In this document: in pieces, positions 1 to 8,394 of the stretch
Layout of the letters: each line of letters opens with the position of its first letter
Position numbering within the stretch: the stretch's first letter is position 1
DNA from: Prevotella sp.
GTDB lineage: Bacteria > Bacteroidota > Bacteroidia > Bacteroidales > Bacteroidaceae
Assembly: GCA_017413085.1 (NCBI GenBank)
Contig: JAFPVC010000005.1
Coordinates: 52,225-116,224, forward strand
DNA length: 64,000 nucleotides
Reading direction: 5' to 3'
Notes under the pieces: model-generated
Database searches by the model: none
Told to the model about the DNA's origin: nothing
The model's input: the letters and a program-made list of their open reading frames with translations, nothing else
Program-made: the position numbers and the translations under genes

Positions 1-805
1 AGCGCAGGGAACCGAAGGCATCGCCGGTGAGGCACTCGGAGTGAACACGACAGAGAACTGGCTCGGGGGTGGTGACATCGCCCTTGACGAGAGCGACATG
101 GTGCTCGCCCGTCACCTTATTAATATATCCGTAGGAACGGAACGTGCCGTATTTGGTGGGGAGCGCAGCACTGGTTACCTGTTCGATGAGTTTCTCCGTG
201 CGGCGGCGGTATTCGATGAGTGACTTGATGGTGATGCACACGATGTCGTGCTCAGCAGCGAACTGAAGCAATTCGGTGGTGCGCATCATGGTGCCGTCTT
301 CACGCATTATCTCACAACAGAGGCCTGCCTCGGCAAGGCCGGCAAGACGGCAGAGGTCGACAGTGGCCTCGGTATGGCCGGCACGGACGAGGACACCGCC
401 CTCACGAGCCTGAAGCGGGAACATGTGGCCGGGACGACGGAAATCGATGGGCTTGCTGGCCGGATCGGCAATGGCACGCGCCGTGATGCCACGCTCCACG
501 GCGGAGATGCCCGTGGTGGTGGAGATATGGTCGACGCTGACGGTGAAGGCAGTCTGGTGGTTGTCGCTGTTGTGGGTGACCATCTGAGGCAGGTTCAGCC
601 GCTCGCACAGCGCACGGCTCATGGGCATGCAGATAAGTCCCTTAGCGAGCGATGCCATGAGGTTGACATTCTCTGTGGTGGCAAACTGGGCCGCACAGAT
701 GAGGTCGCCCTCGTTCTCGCGGTCGGGGTCGTCGATAACAAGGACACATTTGCCTTGGCGCATGGCCTCAAGGGCTTCTTCTATTGTATTGAGTTCTTTG
801 TTCAT
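1..805 (-). CDS. ribBA: RibBA: DHBP synthase / GTP cyclohydrolase II (3' end outside the window)
   Basis: Bifunctional riboflavin enzyme. The N-terminal half makes 3,4-dihydroxy-2-butanone 4-phosphate from ribulose 5-phosphate, and the C-terminal half opens GTP. Translating leftward from ATG at 805 gives [19 protein letters not shown], then the DHBP-synthase motifs [10 protein letters not shown] and RPGHMFPL and the [13 protein letters not shown] stretch. After about residue 205 the GTP cyclohydrolase II start appears ([13 protein letters not shown], then [15 protein letters not shown]). The window ends inside this second domain, before its Cys-rich zinc site, so the gene is partial. It is the third gene of ribD-ribE-ribBA and is separated from ribE by a 160-bp spacer holding a hairpin array, which could affect its expression. 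The family call is clear. Completeness of the second domain cannot be seen. Confidence 0.93.
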   Translation of the reverse strand, partial: MNKELNTIEEALEAMRQGKCVLVIDDPDRENEGDLICAAQFATTENVNLMASLAKGLICMPMSRALCERLNLPQMVTHNSDNHQTAFTVSVDHISTTTGISAVERGITARAIADPASKPIDFRRPGHMFPLQAREGGVLVRAGHTEATVDLCRLAGLAEAGLCCEIMREDGTMMRTTELLQFAAEHDIVCITIKSLIEYRRRTEKLIEQVTSAALPTKYGTFRSYGYINKVTGEHHVALVKGDVTTPEPVLCRVHSECLTGDAFGSLR

Positions 806-965
806 TCTTTTCTTTTGAGGGTGGTGGCTGTGGTACAGCCACATACACTACTTTTTCTCGTGGCTGTGATACAGCCACATACACTACTTTTTCTCGTGGC
901 TGTGGTACAGCCACATACTGAACGGCTTTCTGTGGTGGCTGTGGTACAGCCACATACTGAACGGC
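806..965. repeat. Four-copy hairpin array in the ribE-ribBA spacer
   Basis: Four copies of a 19-nt perfect inverted repeat, GTGGCTGT-(GGT or GAT)-ACAGCCAC, lie at 824-842, 860-878, 896-914 and 935-953, with start-to-start distances of 36, 36 and 39 nt. Each can fold into an 8-bp stem with a 3-nt loop in RNA or cruciform DNA. The linkers are also partly conserved (copies 1-2 and 2-3 share ATACACTACTTTTTCTC). Read on the minus strand the array encodes 12-13-aa repeats around YVAVPQP, but that frame has only a GTG start after the ribE stop and does not continue into ribBA, so I treat it as non-coding. Confidence 0.85.
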
Positions 966-1676
966 TCACGACATGAGGAAATTGCGGAAGAAGGCTGTTT
1001 TGTCTTCTTTAGTGGCGGCGATGGTATCGCTGCCTACGGGGGAAGGCTGGAGGGCCGTGCCTGATGGGGGGATGACCAGTTTCTCTACGTATTTGGCTAT
1101 TATGTCGTTTTCGAGGTTAAGGACATCACCGGGCTTTGCCTCGTGGAGCGTGGTGGCATTCTGCGTGTGGGGAATGAGCGAAACGGCAAACTCTGGTTTT
1201 CCACCTGCCCTGTCAGGCTGGGATGACACCTTTGCCACGGTGAGGCTCACACCCTGGACGGTGATGCTGCCCTTCTCTATAATATAGCGCATGATTTGCG
1301 GAGATGCCGAGATATAGAGCCACAGGGCTGTGTCGTCTTTCTCTATGCGAGACAGTATGCCGGTGCCATCGACATGGCCTGAGACAAGGTGACCGCCGAG
1401 ACGCGTCTGTAGCGTGAGGGCACGCTCAAGGTTGACGGGGCTGCCCGGCTTGAGGGACGCAAGGGAGGTGCGGCGGACGGTTTCGGGCATGATATCGGCA
1501 GAGAAGACGGAAGGCGAGAGGGCGGTGACGGTGAGGCACACGCCGTTGGTGGCGATGCTGTCGCCAACCTGCGTGCCTTGAAGCACCTTGCGCGCTTCAA
1601 TCTCAAGCGTTACGGACTTGGAGCCGCGACGCACGGACTTTACCTTTCCTATTTCTTCTATTATGCCAGTGAACAC
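966..1676 (-). CDS. ribE: Riboflavin synthase, alpha chain
   Basis: Catalyses dismutation of two 6,7-dimethyl-8-ribityllumazine molecules to riboflavin, the last step of the pathway, in the cytoplasm. The protein opens with the diagnostic MFTGIIEEIGKV and shows the two internally repeated lumazine-binding barrels, each carrying a GVCLTV or GVSLTV motif (about residues 45-50 and 140-147). VSGHVDGTG lies near residue 98. At 236 aa it is longer than the usual 200-220 because of a C-terminal tail of about 25 residues. It sits 38 nt downstream of ribD and is probably co-transcribed. The 38-nt gap carries a copy of an ACGAATT-type intergenic repeat. Confidence 0.95.
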   Translation of the reverse strand: MFTGIIEEIGKVKSVRRGSKSVTLEIEARKVLQGTQVGDSIATNGVCLTVTALSPSVFSADIMPETVRRTSLASLKPGSPVNLERALTLQTRLGGHLVSGHVDGTGILSRIEKDDTALWLYISASPQIMRYIIEKGSITVQGVSLTVAKVSSQPDRAGGKPEFAVSLIPHTQNATTLHEAKPGDVLNLENDIIAKYVEKLVIPPSGTALQPSPVGSDTIAATKEDKTAFFRNFLMS

Positions 1677-1714
1677 TAATCTTGCTCTATTTAAAACAAC
1701 GGATTACACGAATC

Positions 1715-2908
1715 TCACGAATTACTATCTATAGGCAAGCTGTCTACCAAGCCTGTAATCAGGACATCATTGCCAAAGGTCTGAACGGTGCGTTCCTTCA
1801 GTTCTATGCAGTCTGCCATCTGCTGAATGCCGTCGCCCTCGACAGGAGTCTTTGCCATCTTGCCACCGATAACCTTCGGGGCAATGAAAGCCATGACCTC
1901 GTCGACCAGTCCTTCGCGGAGCAATGCCTCGCTGAGCGTGCCGCCGCTCTCAAGGAGGATGGAGTCGATATTCTCGGATGCTGCGCGCTGAAGGAGTTCG
2001 CAAAGGGTGTTGCAATTCCACAGCACGACACCGAGTTCGCGCAGCTGCTGGAGCTTTTCCTCGTCAGCACCGTCGGCGTAGGCCATCACGAGCGGTTGTT
2101 CGCGGGCAGTACTGACGAGCTGACTCTCAAGCGGGATGCGAGCCTGACGGTCGGCCACGATGCGCACGGGCTGACGCACCTCGTGTTCCTGAATATCCAT
2201 CTGCTGCATGGTCTGTTCGGTGAGACGGACATTGAGCATGGGGTCGTCGGCAAGGACGGTGCCTATGCCACAAAGGATGGCAGAATGGCGGCGGCGCACG
2301 AGATGAACATACTGGCGAGCCTGCTCACCCGTTATCCACTTGCTGTCGCCCGTGACAGAGGCTATCTTGCCATCAAGAGTCATTGCCCATTTGGCCGTGA
2401 CCCAAGGGAGATTACGGGTGATGTATTTCAGGAACACACGGTTCTGGGTCTTCAACTGACTGACGAGGGTGGCGATGGTATCGCCACCTACAAGACAAGA
2501 CGAGGATGTCGGTTCCATGACATCAACCTCTATCCCTGCCTTACGCAACGCATCAATGCCCTTACCGGAAACAAGGGGGTTAGGATCGAGAAGACCCACG
2601 ACCACACGGGCGATGCCGTGCTCGATTACAGCCTCGGTGCACGGAGGCTGATGTCCCTGATGGCAGCATGGTTCAAGGGTGACATACATCGTGGCACCAT
2701 GACAGTCAATGCCCTGCCCATCAGCATTACGGAAAGCATCGCGCTCAGCATGAAGGTCGCCATAGCGGTGATGCCAGCCACGGGCAATAACCTCGTCGTC
2801 CTTTACTATCAATGCACCTACGAGGGGGTTAGGATTAACCCAGCCTTCGCCCTGCTGAGCAAGGCGCATGGCCTCGTGCATTAGGAATATGTCGTCGTCG
2901 TTTATCAT
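1715..2908 (-). CDS. ribD: RibD: pyrimidine deaminase / uracil reductase
   Basis: Bifunctional enzyme for the second and third steps from GTP to riboflavin. The N-terminal deaminase has the zinc motifs HAERDAF (about residue 50) and PCCHQGHQPPC (about 78-88). The C-terminal reductase includes PWVTAKWAMTLDGKIA (about 168-183) and an NADPH-domain core (ILLESGGTLSEALL). The 397-aa length fits a slightly long RibD. The start at 2908 keeps the conserved DIFLMHEAMRLA opening helix. It is the first gene of the rib operon and has a consensus Bacteroidetes promoter 11 nt before the start codon, so the 5' leader is very short and has no room for an FMN riboswitch. Confidence 0.95.
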   Translation of the reverse strand: MINDDDIFLMHEAMRLAQQGEGWVNPNPLVGALIVKDDEVIARGWHHRYGDLHAERDAFRNADGQGIDCHGATMYVTLEPCCHQGHQPPCTEAVIEHGIARVVVGLLDPNPLVSGKGIDALRKAGIEVDVMEPTSSSCLVGGDTIATLVSQLKTQNRVFLKYITRNLPWVTAKWAMTLDGKIASVTGDSKWITGEQARQYVHLVRRRHSAILCGIGTVLADDPMLNVRLTEQTMQQMDIQEHEVRQPVRIVADRQARIPLESQLVSTAREQPLVMAYADGADEEKLQQLRELGVVLWNCNTLCELLQRAASENIDSILLESGGTLSEALLREGLVDEVMAFIAPKVIGGKMAKTPVEGDGIQQMADCIELKERTVQTFGNDVLITGLVDSLPIDSNS

Positions 2909-2919
2909 TTTTCAAACTG

Positions 2920-2950
2920 CAAAGTTACGCATAAAATTCCTAACTACAAA
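2920..2950 (-). promoter_or_regulatory. Bacteroidetes-type promoter for the rib operon
   Basis: On the minus strand, TTTG (2950-2947), 19 nt, then TAACTTTG (2927-2920) match the -33/-7 consensus exactly. The -7 box ends only 11 nt before the ribD ATG, so the transcript is nearly leaderless. Confidence 0.8.
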
Positions 2951-3029
2951 ATCAGAGTGGATATTTTTATCATTTTTACCCATTTGTGGGTAAACACAGA
3001 GGGGCCACATGGCATTTCACTCCGTTTTA

Positions 3030-3061
3030 TTTGTGTAATTGAAAAAAACTGAGTACCTTTG
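3030..3061 (+). promoter_or_regulatory. Bacteroidetes-type promoter for the outer-membrane paralogue pair
   Basis: TTTG at 3030-3033, 20 nt, then TACCTTTG at 3054-3061. The start codon of the first gene is 44 nt downstream. Both elements match the group consensus exactly. Confidence 0.8.
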
Positions 3062-3105
3062 CACTTAATTTCGCCTTTAAACAAAGTACGGGCATAAGAA
3101 AGAAC

Positions 3106-4269
3106 ATGAAAAAAACTCTATTGATACTTATCGGCATAACCATGCCGCTGCTATGCTGGAGCCAGGGTAAGGCCGTGCTGCCAAACTGGGTGCCGGCAAA
3201 AAGCAAAGAGACCATACACCGCATGCAGGACAACGGCATGATGACACACCTTGACATGGCCATCACGCTGAGCAACGTTGGCATTGGCTTTGACTTTGCC
3301 ACGCCCATGACACGCTGGGCACAGCTGAGGATGGGCGGATCGTTCAGGCCGAACACGAACTACAGCTGCACACTGCAGACAGAGATTTCAGAGGGACTAT
3401 CGAAGGAGGAACAAGAGCGCCGCATGAACAAGCTGACATCGCTGGCAGGAACGTATCTGCATACTAACGCCTCGCGCGAGGTGGAAGTGACAGGCGGCCT
3501 GGAGATGCTGAACTTCAAGATGTTGCTCGACATATACCCCATACAGGAACACAGAAACCTACACTTGACAGTGGGTTTCTACTGGGGCAACAGCAGGATA
3601 GTAGAAGGCAAGAGCACTGCAAGGAGCGGCAACATACTGACAGCAATGAATATGTATGACGCTCTGTATGACAGAGCCATAGCCGGCGAGGACATGGACC
3701 TGTCGGTAGCAGGAATAAACATGGCGCGCGAACAGGCCACGATGCGCAAGAAACTGCGCGACTGGGGAGCGTTAACCATACCTGTCGGCACATACAGCCA
3801 CGACATAGCAGCCGCAAGCAACGTGTATTACACACGCGACATGACTGACGAAAACGGCAACGTAACGCACAGAGCCGGTGAACTGCGCTATGCAGAGGGT
3901 GACGTGATGCACAAGGCCGGCGAAACGGTAAGGCTCAGGCCAAACGACAGGGACATGATACTCATCGACGCAAAAGTGAGCAGTTTCAAACCTTACATCG
4001 GCATGGGCTACAGCCTGCCGCTAAGGAAAGACGGCAAACTGAAACTGTCGGTTGACGCTGGCGTGCTGCTATGGGGCGGACATCCGGAGATTACCACTGT
4101 TGTGGAATCGGAAGGAAGTGACGCAAGCGGCAATGTAATACACAACGGGATAGACCTGACGCGCGACGTGGACAACATTGGGGGCAGTCTGGGCGAACTC
4201 GTGGACAAGGCAAAGAGGTATGGCGTGATGCCAGAAGTTACACTCAGGCTGTCGCAAAGACTGTGGTAA
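3106..4269 (+). CDS. Secreted outer-membrane-like protein, first of a tandem pair
   Basis: Not recognised as a named family. MKKTLLILIGITMPLLCWSQG is a signal peptide with probable cleavage near residue 20. The mature 365 residues alternate hydrophobic and polar stretches such as VGIGFDFATPMTRWAQLRMGGSF and KPYIGMGYSLPL, and end in EVTLRLSQRLW, the aromatic C-terminus typical of beta-barrel outer membrane proteins. The downstream gene encodes a clear paralogue sharing the blocks THLDMA/NHLDLA, FKPYIG-GYSLPL, VDAGVLLWGG and PE(V/I)TLR-SQRLW. The two genes are probably co-transcribed. An outer-membrane barrel is inferred and no activity can be assigned. Confidence 0.85.
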   Translation: MKKTLLILIGITMPLLCWSQGKAVLPNWVPAKSKETIHRMQDNGMMTHLDMAITLSNVGIGFDFATPMTRWAQLRMGGSFRPNTNYSCTLQTEISEGLSKEEQERRMNKLTSLAGTYLHTNASREVEVTGGLEMLNFKMLLDIYPIQEHRNLHLTVGFYWGNSRIVEGKSTARSGNILTAMNMYDALYDRAIAGEDMDLSVAGINMAREQATMRKKLRDWGALTIPVGTYSHDIAAASNVYYTRDMTDENGNVTHRAGELRYAEGDVMHKAGETVRLRPNDRDMILIDAKVSSFKPYIGMGYSLPLRKDGKLKLSVDAGVLLWGGHPEITTVVESEGSDASGNVIHNGIDLTRDVDNIGGSLGELVDKAKRYGVMPEVTLRLSQRLW

Positions 4270-4307
4270 GCCCAGGAACGAGGGATGAAAAAGACAAAAG
4301 ACTAAGG

Positions 4308-5693
4308 ATGAAGAAGAAACACAACATACAGTTAGGGATATTGTTTGCAGGCTTGACGGCTACGCTGACCGCCACGGCGCAGACAGAGGAGAAGCCCCAC
4401 TACATGTCGCACGAGGTGATGACGCGCACCATGGCAGAGAACTATGAATACGAGAGGACGCTGCCGCAGAAAGGATGGTGGAAGATGAACGACGGCGACG
4501 GTGAGGGCATACTGAACCACTTAGACCTGGCAGTGGCAGGAGGCACCGGCGGCGTAGGTTTCGACCTTGCGCTGCCCGTGACGAAATGGACACAACTGCG
4601 CGTAGGAGGAGAGTTCCGCCCATTCAGGACCTACATGGCAGACTTCGGTCTGGAGGTTGCCGAGGGCATGTCGCAGACGCAGCAGACAGACTACTTCAAC
4701 CGCGTGGCCGACCTGATGGAAACGACGATAGGCCTGAGGCCGAACAGCACGGTGAGAATGGCGGGCGACCTGAAACTGAACAACTTCAAGTTTCTGGTTG
4801 ATGTCATTCCATTTCAAGAGCACAGGAATTTCCACTTTACCGTGGGGTTCTACTACGGCAACAGCACACTGATAGAGGCAAGCAACACGGCAGAGTCAAT
4901 GCGTAACCTGGCCGTGGTGAACTGCTTCAACGCCGCATACCGCAAAGCCATTGCATACGACGACTTCGTGGACTTTGAAGCTCTGGGCATAGACAACAGC
5001 GGCGATGCGAAATTCGAGGCTGCATACGACAAACTGCTGAGGTGGGGAATGTTGCAGCGTACGCCAGACGAGCACTATGACAACATGACTGGTGCCACGA
5101 TGCACCACCCATACTTCGCAGAATACGGCATGAGCGTGCCCATAGGCACTTACAAGGAAGACGTAATTGCGACCGAAGACATATACTGGGCCGACGACGA
5201 GCATCTGTTTGACATGACATACGACGCACAAGGCATATCACGGTTCAGCGACGGTACATACTACACGGAAGACTTCGACGAAGTGGCATACCGTCACCGC
5301 AAGGGCGAGATACGCTACAGGAAGGGCGAGGTGGTACACAAGGCCGGCGACCAGATGCGCGTGGTGCCAGACGATGAGAACATGGTGACGGTAAAGGCTA
5401 AGGCAAACAGCTTTAAGCCATACATCGGTGTAGGATATTCCCTACCCCTCACGCGAGACCACCGCACGCAGGTATCGGTGGATGCAGGAATAATGCTGTG
5501 GGGAGGCAAGCCCTCGATAAACTTCGACACGCCGTTGGGCATAAACGCAGCCGGCGAGACGGTGTATCACACTGTAGACATGGTGCGCGAACTGAACAAC
5601 CTGCCGCGCGGAGTTCAGAACTACGTAAACCGCATAAGCAACTATCCCGTACTGCCTGAGATAACACTCAGAATCAGTCAAAGGCTCTGGTAG
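4308..5693 (+). CDS. Secreted outer-membrane-like protein, second of a tandem pair
   Basis: Paralogue of the preceding gene. The open frame extends upstream to 4263, overlapping the first gene, but those 15 codons encode a charged non-signal stretch. ATG 4308 gives MKKKHNIQLGILFAGLTATL followed by a signal cleavage near TATAQ, so this start is preferred (461 aa). Shared blocks with the first copy include GVGFDLALPVTKWTQLRVGG, EHRNFHFTVGFYYGNS, RKGEVVHKAGD and the C-terminal PEITLRISQRLW. Relative to its partner it carries an insert of about 60 residues around 260-330, rich in Asp, Tyr and His. Predicted outer-membrane beta-barrel by inference. It ends before a strong bidirectional terminator. 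Confidence 0.85.
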   Translation: MKKKHNIQLGILFAGLTATLTATAQTEEKPHYMSHEVMTRTMAENYEYERTLPQKGWWKMNDGDGEGILNHLDLAVAGGTGGVGFDLALPVTKWTQLRVGGEFRPFRTYMADFGLEVAEGMSQTQQTDYFNRVADLMETTIGLRPNSTVRMAGDLKLNNFKFLVDVIPFQEHRNFHFTVGFYYGNSTLIEASNTAESMRNLAVVNCFNAAYRKAIAYDDFVDFEALGIDNSGDAKFEAAYDKLLRWGMLQRTPDEHYDNMTGATMHHPYFAEYGMSVPIGTYKEDVIATEDIYWADDEHLFDMTYDAQGISRFSDGTYYTEDFDEVAYRHRKGEIRYRKGEVVHKAGDQMRVVPDDENMVTVKAKANSFKPYIGVGYSLPLTRDHRTQVSVDAGIMLWGGKPSINFDTPLGINAAGETVYHTVDMVRELNNLPRGVQNYVNRISNYPVLPEITLRISQRLW

Positions 5694-5740
5694 ATACGAA
5701 ACTCCTAACACCACAGATTACACGGATAATACAACCTAAA

Positions 5741-5785
5741 AAAGCGACCACAGTTTGTGTATGATTTACAAACCGGGGTCGCTTT
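5741..5785. terminator. Bidirectional terminator between convergent genes
   Basis: AAAGCGACC (5741-5749) pairs with GGTCGCTTT (5777-5785), extended inside by GTTTGT/ACAAAC (5753-5758/5768-5773). A-run and T-run flanks on both sides suit termination of the plus-strand paralogue pair and the minus-strand gene ending at 5820. Confidence 0.75.
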
Positions 5786-5819
5786 CGTTTAACCCAATTA
5801 GAACGGGATGATCAATGAC

Positions 5820-6986
5820 TTACTTTATTATCTTCCTGACGGTGCCGTCGCTGTATTTCACTATGTTAACGCCAGGCTGCAGGCTGTTGTTTGTGCTGCC
5901 GTCAGCCGAAACATAGCTTACAGGCTCGGCAACGCCGCCCTCAGCCTTGACATCAGCTATGCCAACGGTGCCTATGGTCATTGTATTAGCAATGCCTGCA
6001 GGCACGCTGAGATATGACTGGTTAGCATTAAGGTAGCGAAGTACATTATCAGAATCAAACTTGTCAGTATGGAGCAAGTCGGTAGCGGTAGAGAGCACGA
6101 GCTGGTCGTTCTCCACATTCCACACCCTCATGGTGCCGGCATCAAACTGCGTGCGGCAACCTGGGCTGAATGACTCGCTGATGAAATCGTTGCAGAAGTA
6201 TACACCGCTGAGCCTATTGCCAGAAACGGCAGGATATGAACCAGTGACCAGTTCGAGGCGGTTGTCGCTTACATTCTGAGATGCACACTCAATAAGCACC
6301 GGAGTAGCCGCCGGGATAACCTCCTGGGTTATCTCCTCAAGCTGGAAATGCTCATTGTCGTATGCAGACACGTAGTATGCCTTCATACCGGCAGAATGAA
6401 GCTTAAACGGATATGAAGCATAGTATGGTGCATAGTAGCGACCGCCCGCATTCAGCGTAGGCTTTACGCCCACGTAGTTGTCGCCTTCGACAGTTATAGG
6501 AATGATGTTCCAGTAACTGTAAGCCTTTTTAGAGGCAGACTTCGTGGTGCCGATGTAGTGGTCTATGAACAACCTTGTAGTAGTATAAAGATAGACCGTA
6601 GCTCCTGCTGCGACAGTCGACAGAGTATAGGAAGTACCGACAGACGAGAGCTGCATGGTGCGTCCCTGAGCAACATCTGAAACATTAGTGCCCTGCGCCT
6701 CCAGCTTCAAGTTGGACGCCGTGCCATACGCATATATGACAGAGTTAGGAGAAGCAATGGCATCGTCAAGTCCCTCGACCAACTGCAGCGGTTCAAAGTC
6801 CTGACCCGTACCCTGCTGCTCTATGACATTAATCTTAGAGTCGGTGATACGCACATAGCAATCCTTCTGCATCAGGTTCTTCAGTCCAACGTTGCCCACG
6901 CGATAATAGCCCGCACCGTTAAACTGTGCGCTTGCAGAAACCGAGGCCAATAACGACAGAGCTGTTATGAATAGTGATTTGTTCAT
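5820..6986 (-). CDS. Secreted protein with a sorting-like C-terminal tail
   Basis: No named family recognised. MNKSLFITALSLLASVSASAQ is a signal peptide. The 367-residue mature part contains repeated beta-strand-like segments (GYYRVGNVGLKNLMQKDCYVR near residue 27; VGVKPTLNAGGRYYAPYYASYP near 170) and EVIPAATPVLIECAS near 225, a phrase seen in Prevotella-type surface proteins. The C-terminus, GVNIVKYSDGTVRKIIK, resembles the short Gly-Tyr/Val-Ile then Lys-rich tails on other exported proteins in this window (38976, 43930), suggesting a common export or sorting signal, possibly type IX related. This is inference. The gene lies alone between two terminators. Confidence 0.8.
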   Translation of the reverse strand: MNKSLFITALSLLASVSASAQFNGAGYYRVGNVGLKNLMQKDCYVRITDSKINVIEQQGTGQDFEPLQLVEGLDDAIASPNSVIYAYGTASNLKLEAQGTNVSDVAQGRTMQLSSVGTSYTLSTVAAGATVYLYTTTRLFIDHYIGTTKSASKKAYSYWNIIPITVEGDNYVGVKPTLNAGGRYYAPYYASYPFKLHSAGMKAYYVSAYDNEHFQLEEITQEVIPAATPVLIECASQNVSDNRLELVTGSYPAVSGNRLSGVYFCNDFISESFSPGCRTQFDAGTMRVWNVENDQLVLSTATDLLHTDKFDSDNVLRYLNANQSYLSVPAGIANTMTIGTVGIADVKAEGGVAEPVSYVSADGSTNNSLQPGVNIVKYSDGTVRKIIK

Positions 6987-7068
6987 TCAAAAAAATATAA
7001 TTAAACATAAGGCGGGGGCTAGCCCCACAATTATAAACTAATACCTTTAGCCGTAAAGTTGAAACGAT

Positions 7069-7117
7069 ATAGGAGTGAAAGGAAGAAACCTTAACAGAGA
7101 CCTCCTTTCACTCCTAT
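7069..7117 (-). terminator. Hairpin terminator downstream of the OmpA-family gene
   Basis: A 15-bp perfect stem, 7069-7083 (ATAGGAGTGAAAGGA) with 7103-7117, lies 26 nt past the stop of the minus-strand OmpA-family gene. There is no long T-run, so it is either a terminator or an mRNA-stabilising hairpin. A separate 12-nt palindrome, GGGGCTAGCCCC, is at 7015-7026. Confidence 0.6.
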
Positions 7118-7142
7118 TATCATGTTATCACGTCATGCCGTA

Positions 7143-8345
7143 TTACTCAGCAACGAGGATGCTGACACGGTTGAGCACGTCGACATCGTATGGCTGAACG
7201 GTGTCACCCTTGAAGTCGATGGTGATGCGGCTTGCATCGATACCGTACTTGTTTACGAGTTCATCCTTGACAACCTGTGCACGCTTCTCTGAGAGACCGC
7301 TGTTGATTTTAGGATTACCCGTGCCTCTGTCGGCATAACCAGTAATCTTAATCTTAGCATCGGCGTTGTTCTTCAAGTAAGAAGCCATCTCCTCAACCTT
7401 GTGAGACTCTGAAGCCACAAGCTTGGTGCTTGAGATTGTGAAGAATACATCCAGACGCTTAGGCTCCTTCGGACAGTCGCCCTTGACAACCTTCGTTACG
7501 ACCTTCTCTACGATAGAGTCGCGGTAAACGACCTTAACGTCAGGTGCGATCTCACGTGTGGTGTATGGATCCTTGAAGGTGTACTTCACGCCAGCGAGGG
7601 CATTGAAATACCAGTCGGCGTTGCCTGCTTTCTTAGAGTTGTAAGAGTCGGTTGTAACATTGGCAGCCAGCTCAAGACCTACGGTCCAGCGCTTAGCAAC
7701 CTTGAAGTCAACGTCAACACCTACGCGACCGAAGCCACGTACTGTGGTAGCGTCCTTCCACTGACCATTTTCATCAGTATCCCAAAGCAGACGGAGACGC
7801 TGGCTGTCAAGATAGCTGTCATACAGTGCTTCCTCTGCAGTACCTGACTCGTAGTCAGCGTGACCAGCCCACTTAGAAGCAATCAGATTGTCGATACCCT
7901 GTGAAGCCTCGAAAGCCTCCTTGTTGCCCCAAGCGATGTTTACGCCACCACCAACGAAAGCAGTAACGTCTACAAGACGGTTAGGGTTAACACCTGCGAT
8001 GAGGTTTGAGAGATTGAAGGTAACGTCGATAGCAGGAGCCACGTAGTTATACTTCCACTTGAATGTCTGTCCGTCAATCTCAGAACCGCCCTTACTCTGC
8101 CATCCGTTGATGCCGAGGCGTGCGCCAACCACCTTGTGGAAGTTGTAACCAACAGCAACCTGAGCGTTAGGTGAGAGCAGTTTTCCGAATCCAACCTCAC
8201 CGAGAGTGTACTGTCCGCCAATCTGGCCCTGGACGTACCAATGCGGCTGGAACACATACTCAATCTTCACACCGTCTTCCTGTGCAGAAGCACCGAGACA
8301 GATGCAAGCGAGCAGTGAAGCGAATATTGATTTCTTTATATTCAT
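7143..8345 (-). CDS. OmpA-family outer membrane protein
   Basis: Surface porin-like protein anchoring the outer membrane to peptidoglycan. MNIKKSIFASLLACICLGASAQ is a signal peptide. Residues about 30-280 form a predicted N-terminal beta-barrel (WYVQGQIGGQYTLGEVGFGK; VAVGYNFHKVVGARLGINGW). The C-terminal OmpA/MotB peptidoglycan-binding domain (about 300-400) carries KITGYADRGTGNPKINSGLS-EKRAQVV and NRVSILV. The 400-aa length is normal for Bacteroidales OmpA proteins. It is the last gene of a three-gene leftward set with two lipoproteins (gaps 50 and 29 nt), suggesting a shared envelope role. Confidence 0.9.
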   Translation of the reverse strand: MNIKKSIFASLLACICLGASAQEDGVKIEYVFQPHWYVQGQIGGQYTLGEVGFGKLLSPNAQVAVGYNFHKVVGARLGINGWQSKGGSEIDGQTFKWKYNYVAPAIDVTFNLSNLIAGVNPNRLVDVTAFVGGGVNIAWGNKEAFEASQGIDNLIASKWAGHADYESGTAEEALYDSYLDSQRLRLLWDTDENGQWKDATTVRGFGRVGVDVDFKVAKRWTVGLELAANVTTDSYNSKKAGNADWYFNALAGVKYTFKDPYTTREIAPDVKVVYRDSIVEKVVTKVVKGDCPKEPKRLDVFFTISSTKLVASESHKVEEMASYLKNNADAKIKITGYADRGTGNPKINSGLSEKRAQVVKDELVNKYGIDASRITIDFKGDTVQPYDVDVLNRVSILVAE

Positions 8346-8394
8346 AATCTGAAATGATTTTTATAAAGTTCGTTTCTCTTGTATCTTATCATTA

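Noticed and set aside
768-953. Minus-strand frame with YVAVPQP repeats
   Set aside because: It begins with GTG inside the array and overlaps ribBA in another frame. The repeat is better explained as nucleotide hairpins.
248-976. Plus-strand open frame opposite ribBA and the hairpin array
   Set aside because: Antisense of ribBA; its repeats come from the hairpin array.
1682-2884. Long plus-strand open frame (400 codons) opposite ribD
   Set aside because: It is the antisense of ribD, whose motifs are clear. The plus-strand translation has no recognisable domain.
2909-3105. FMN riboswitch before ribD
   Set aside because: The promoter lies only 11 nt from the start codon and no conserved aptamer sequence is seen.
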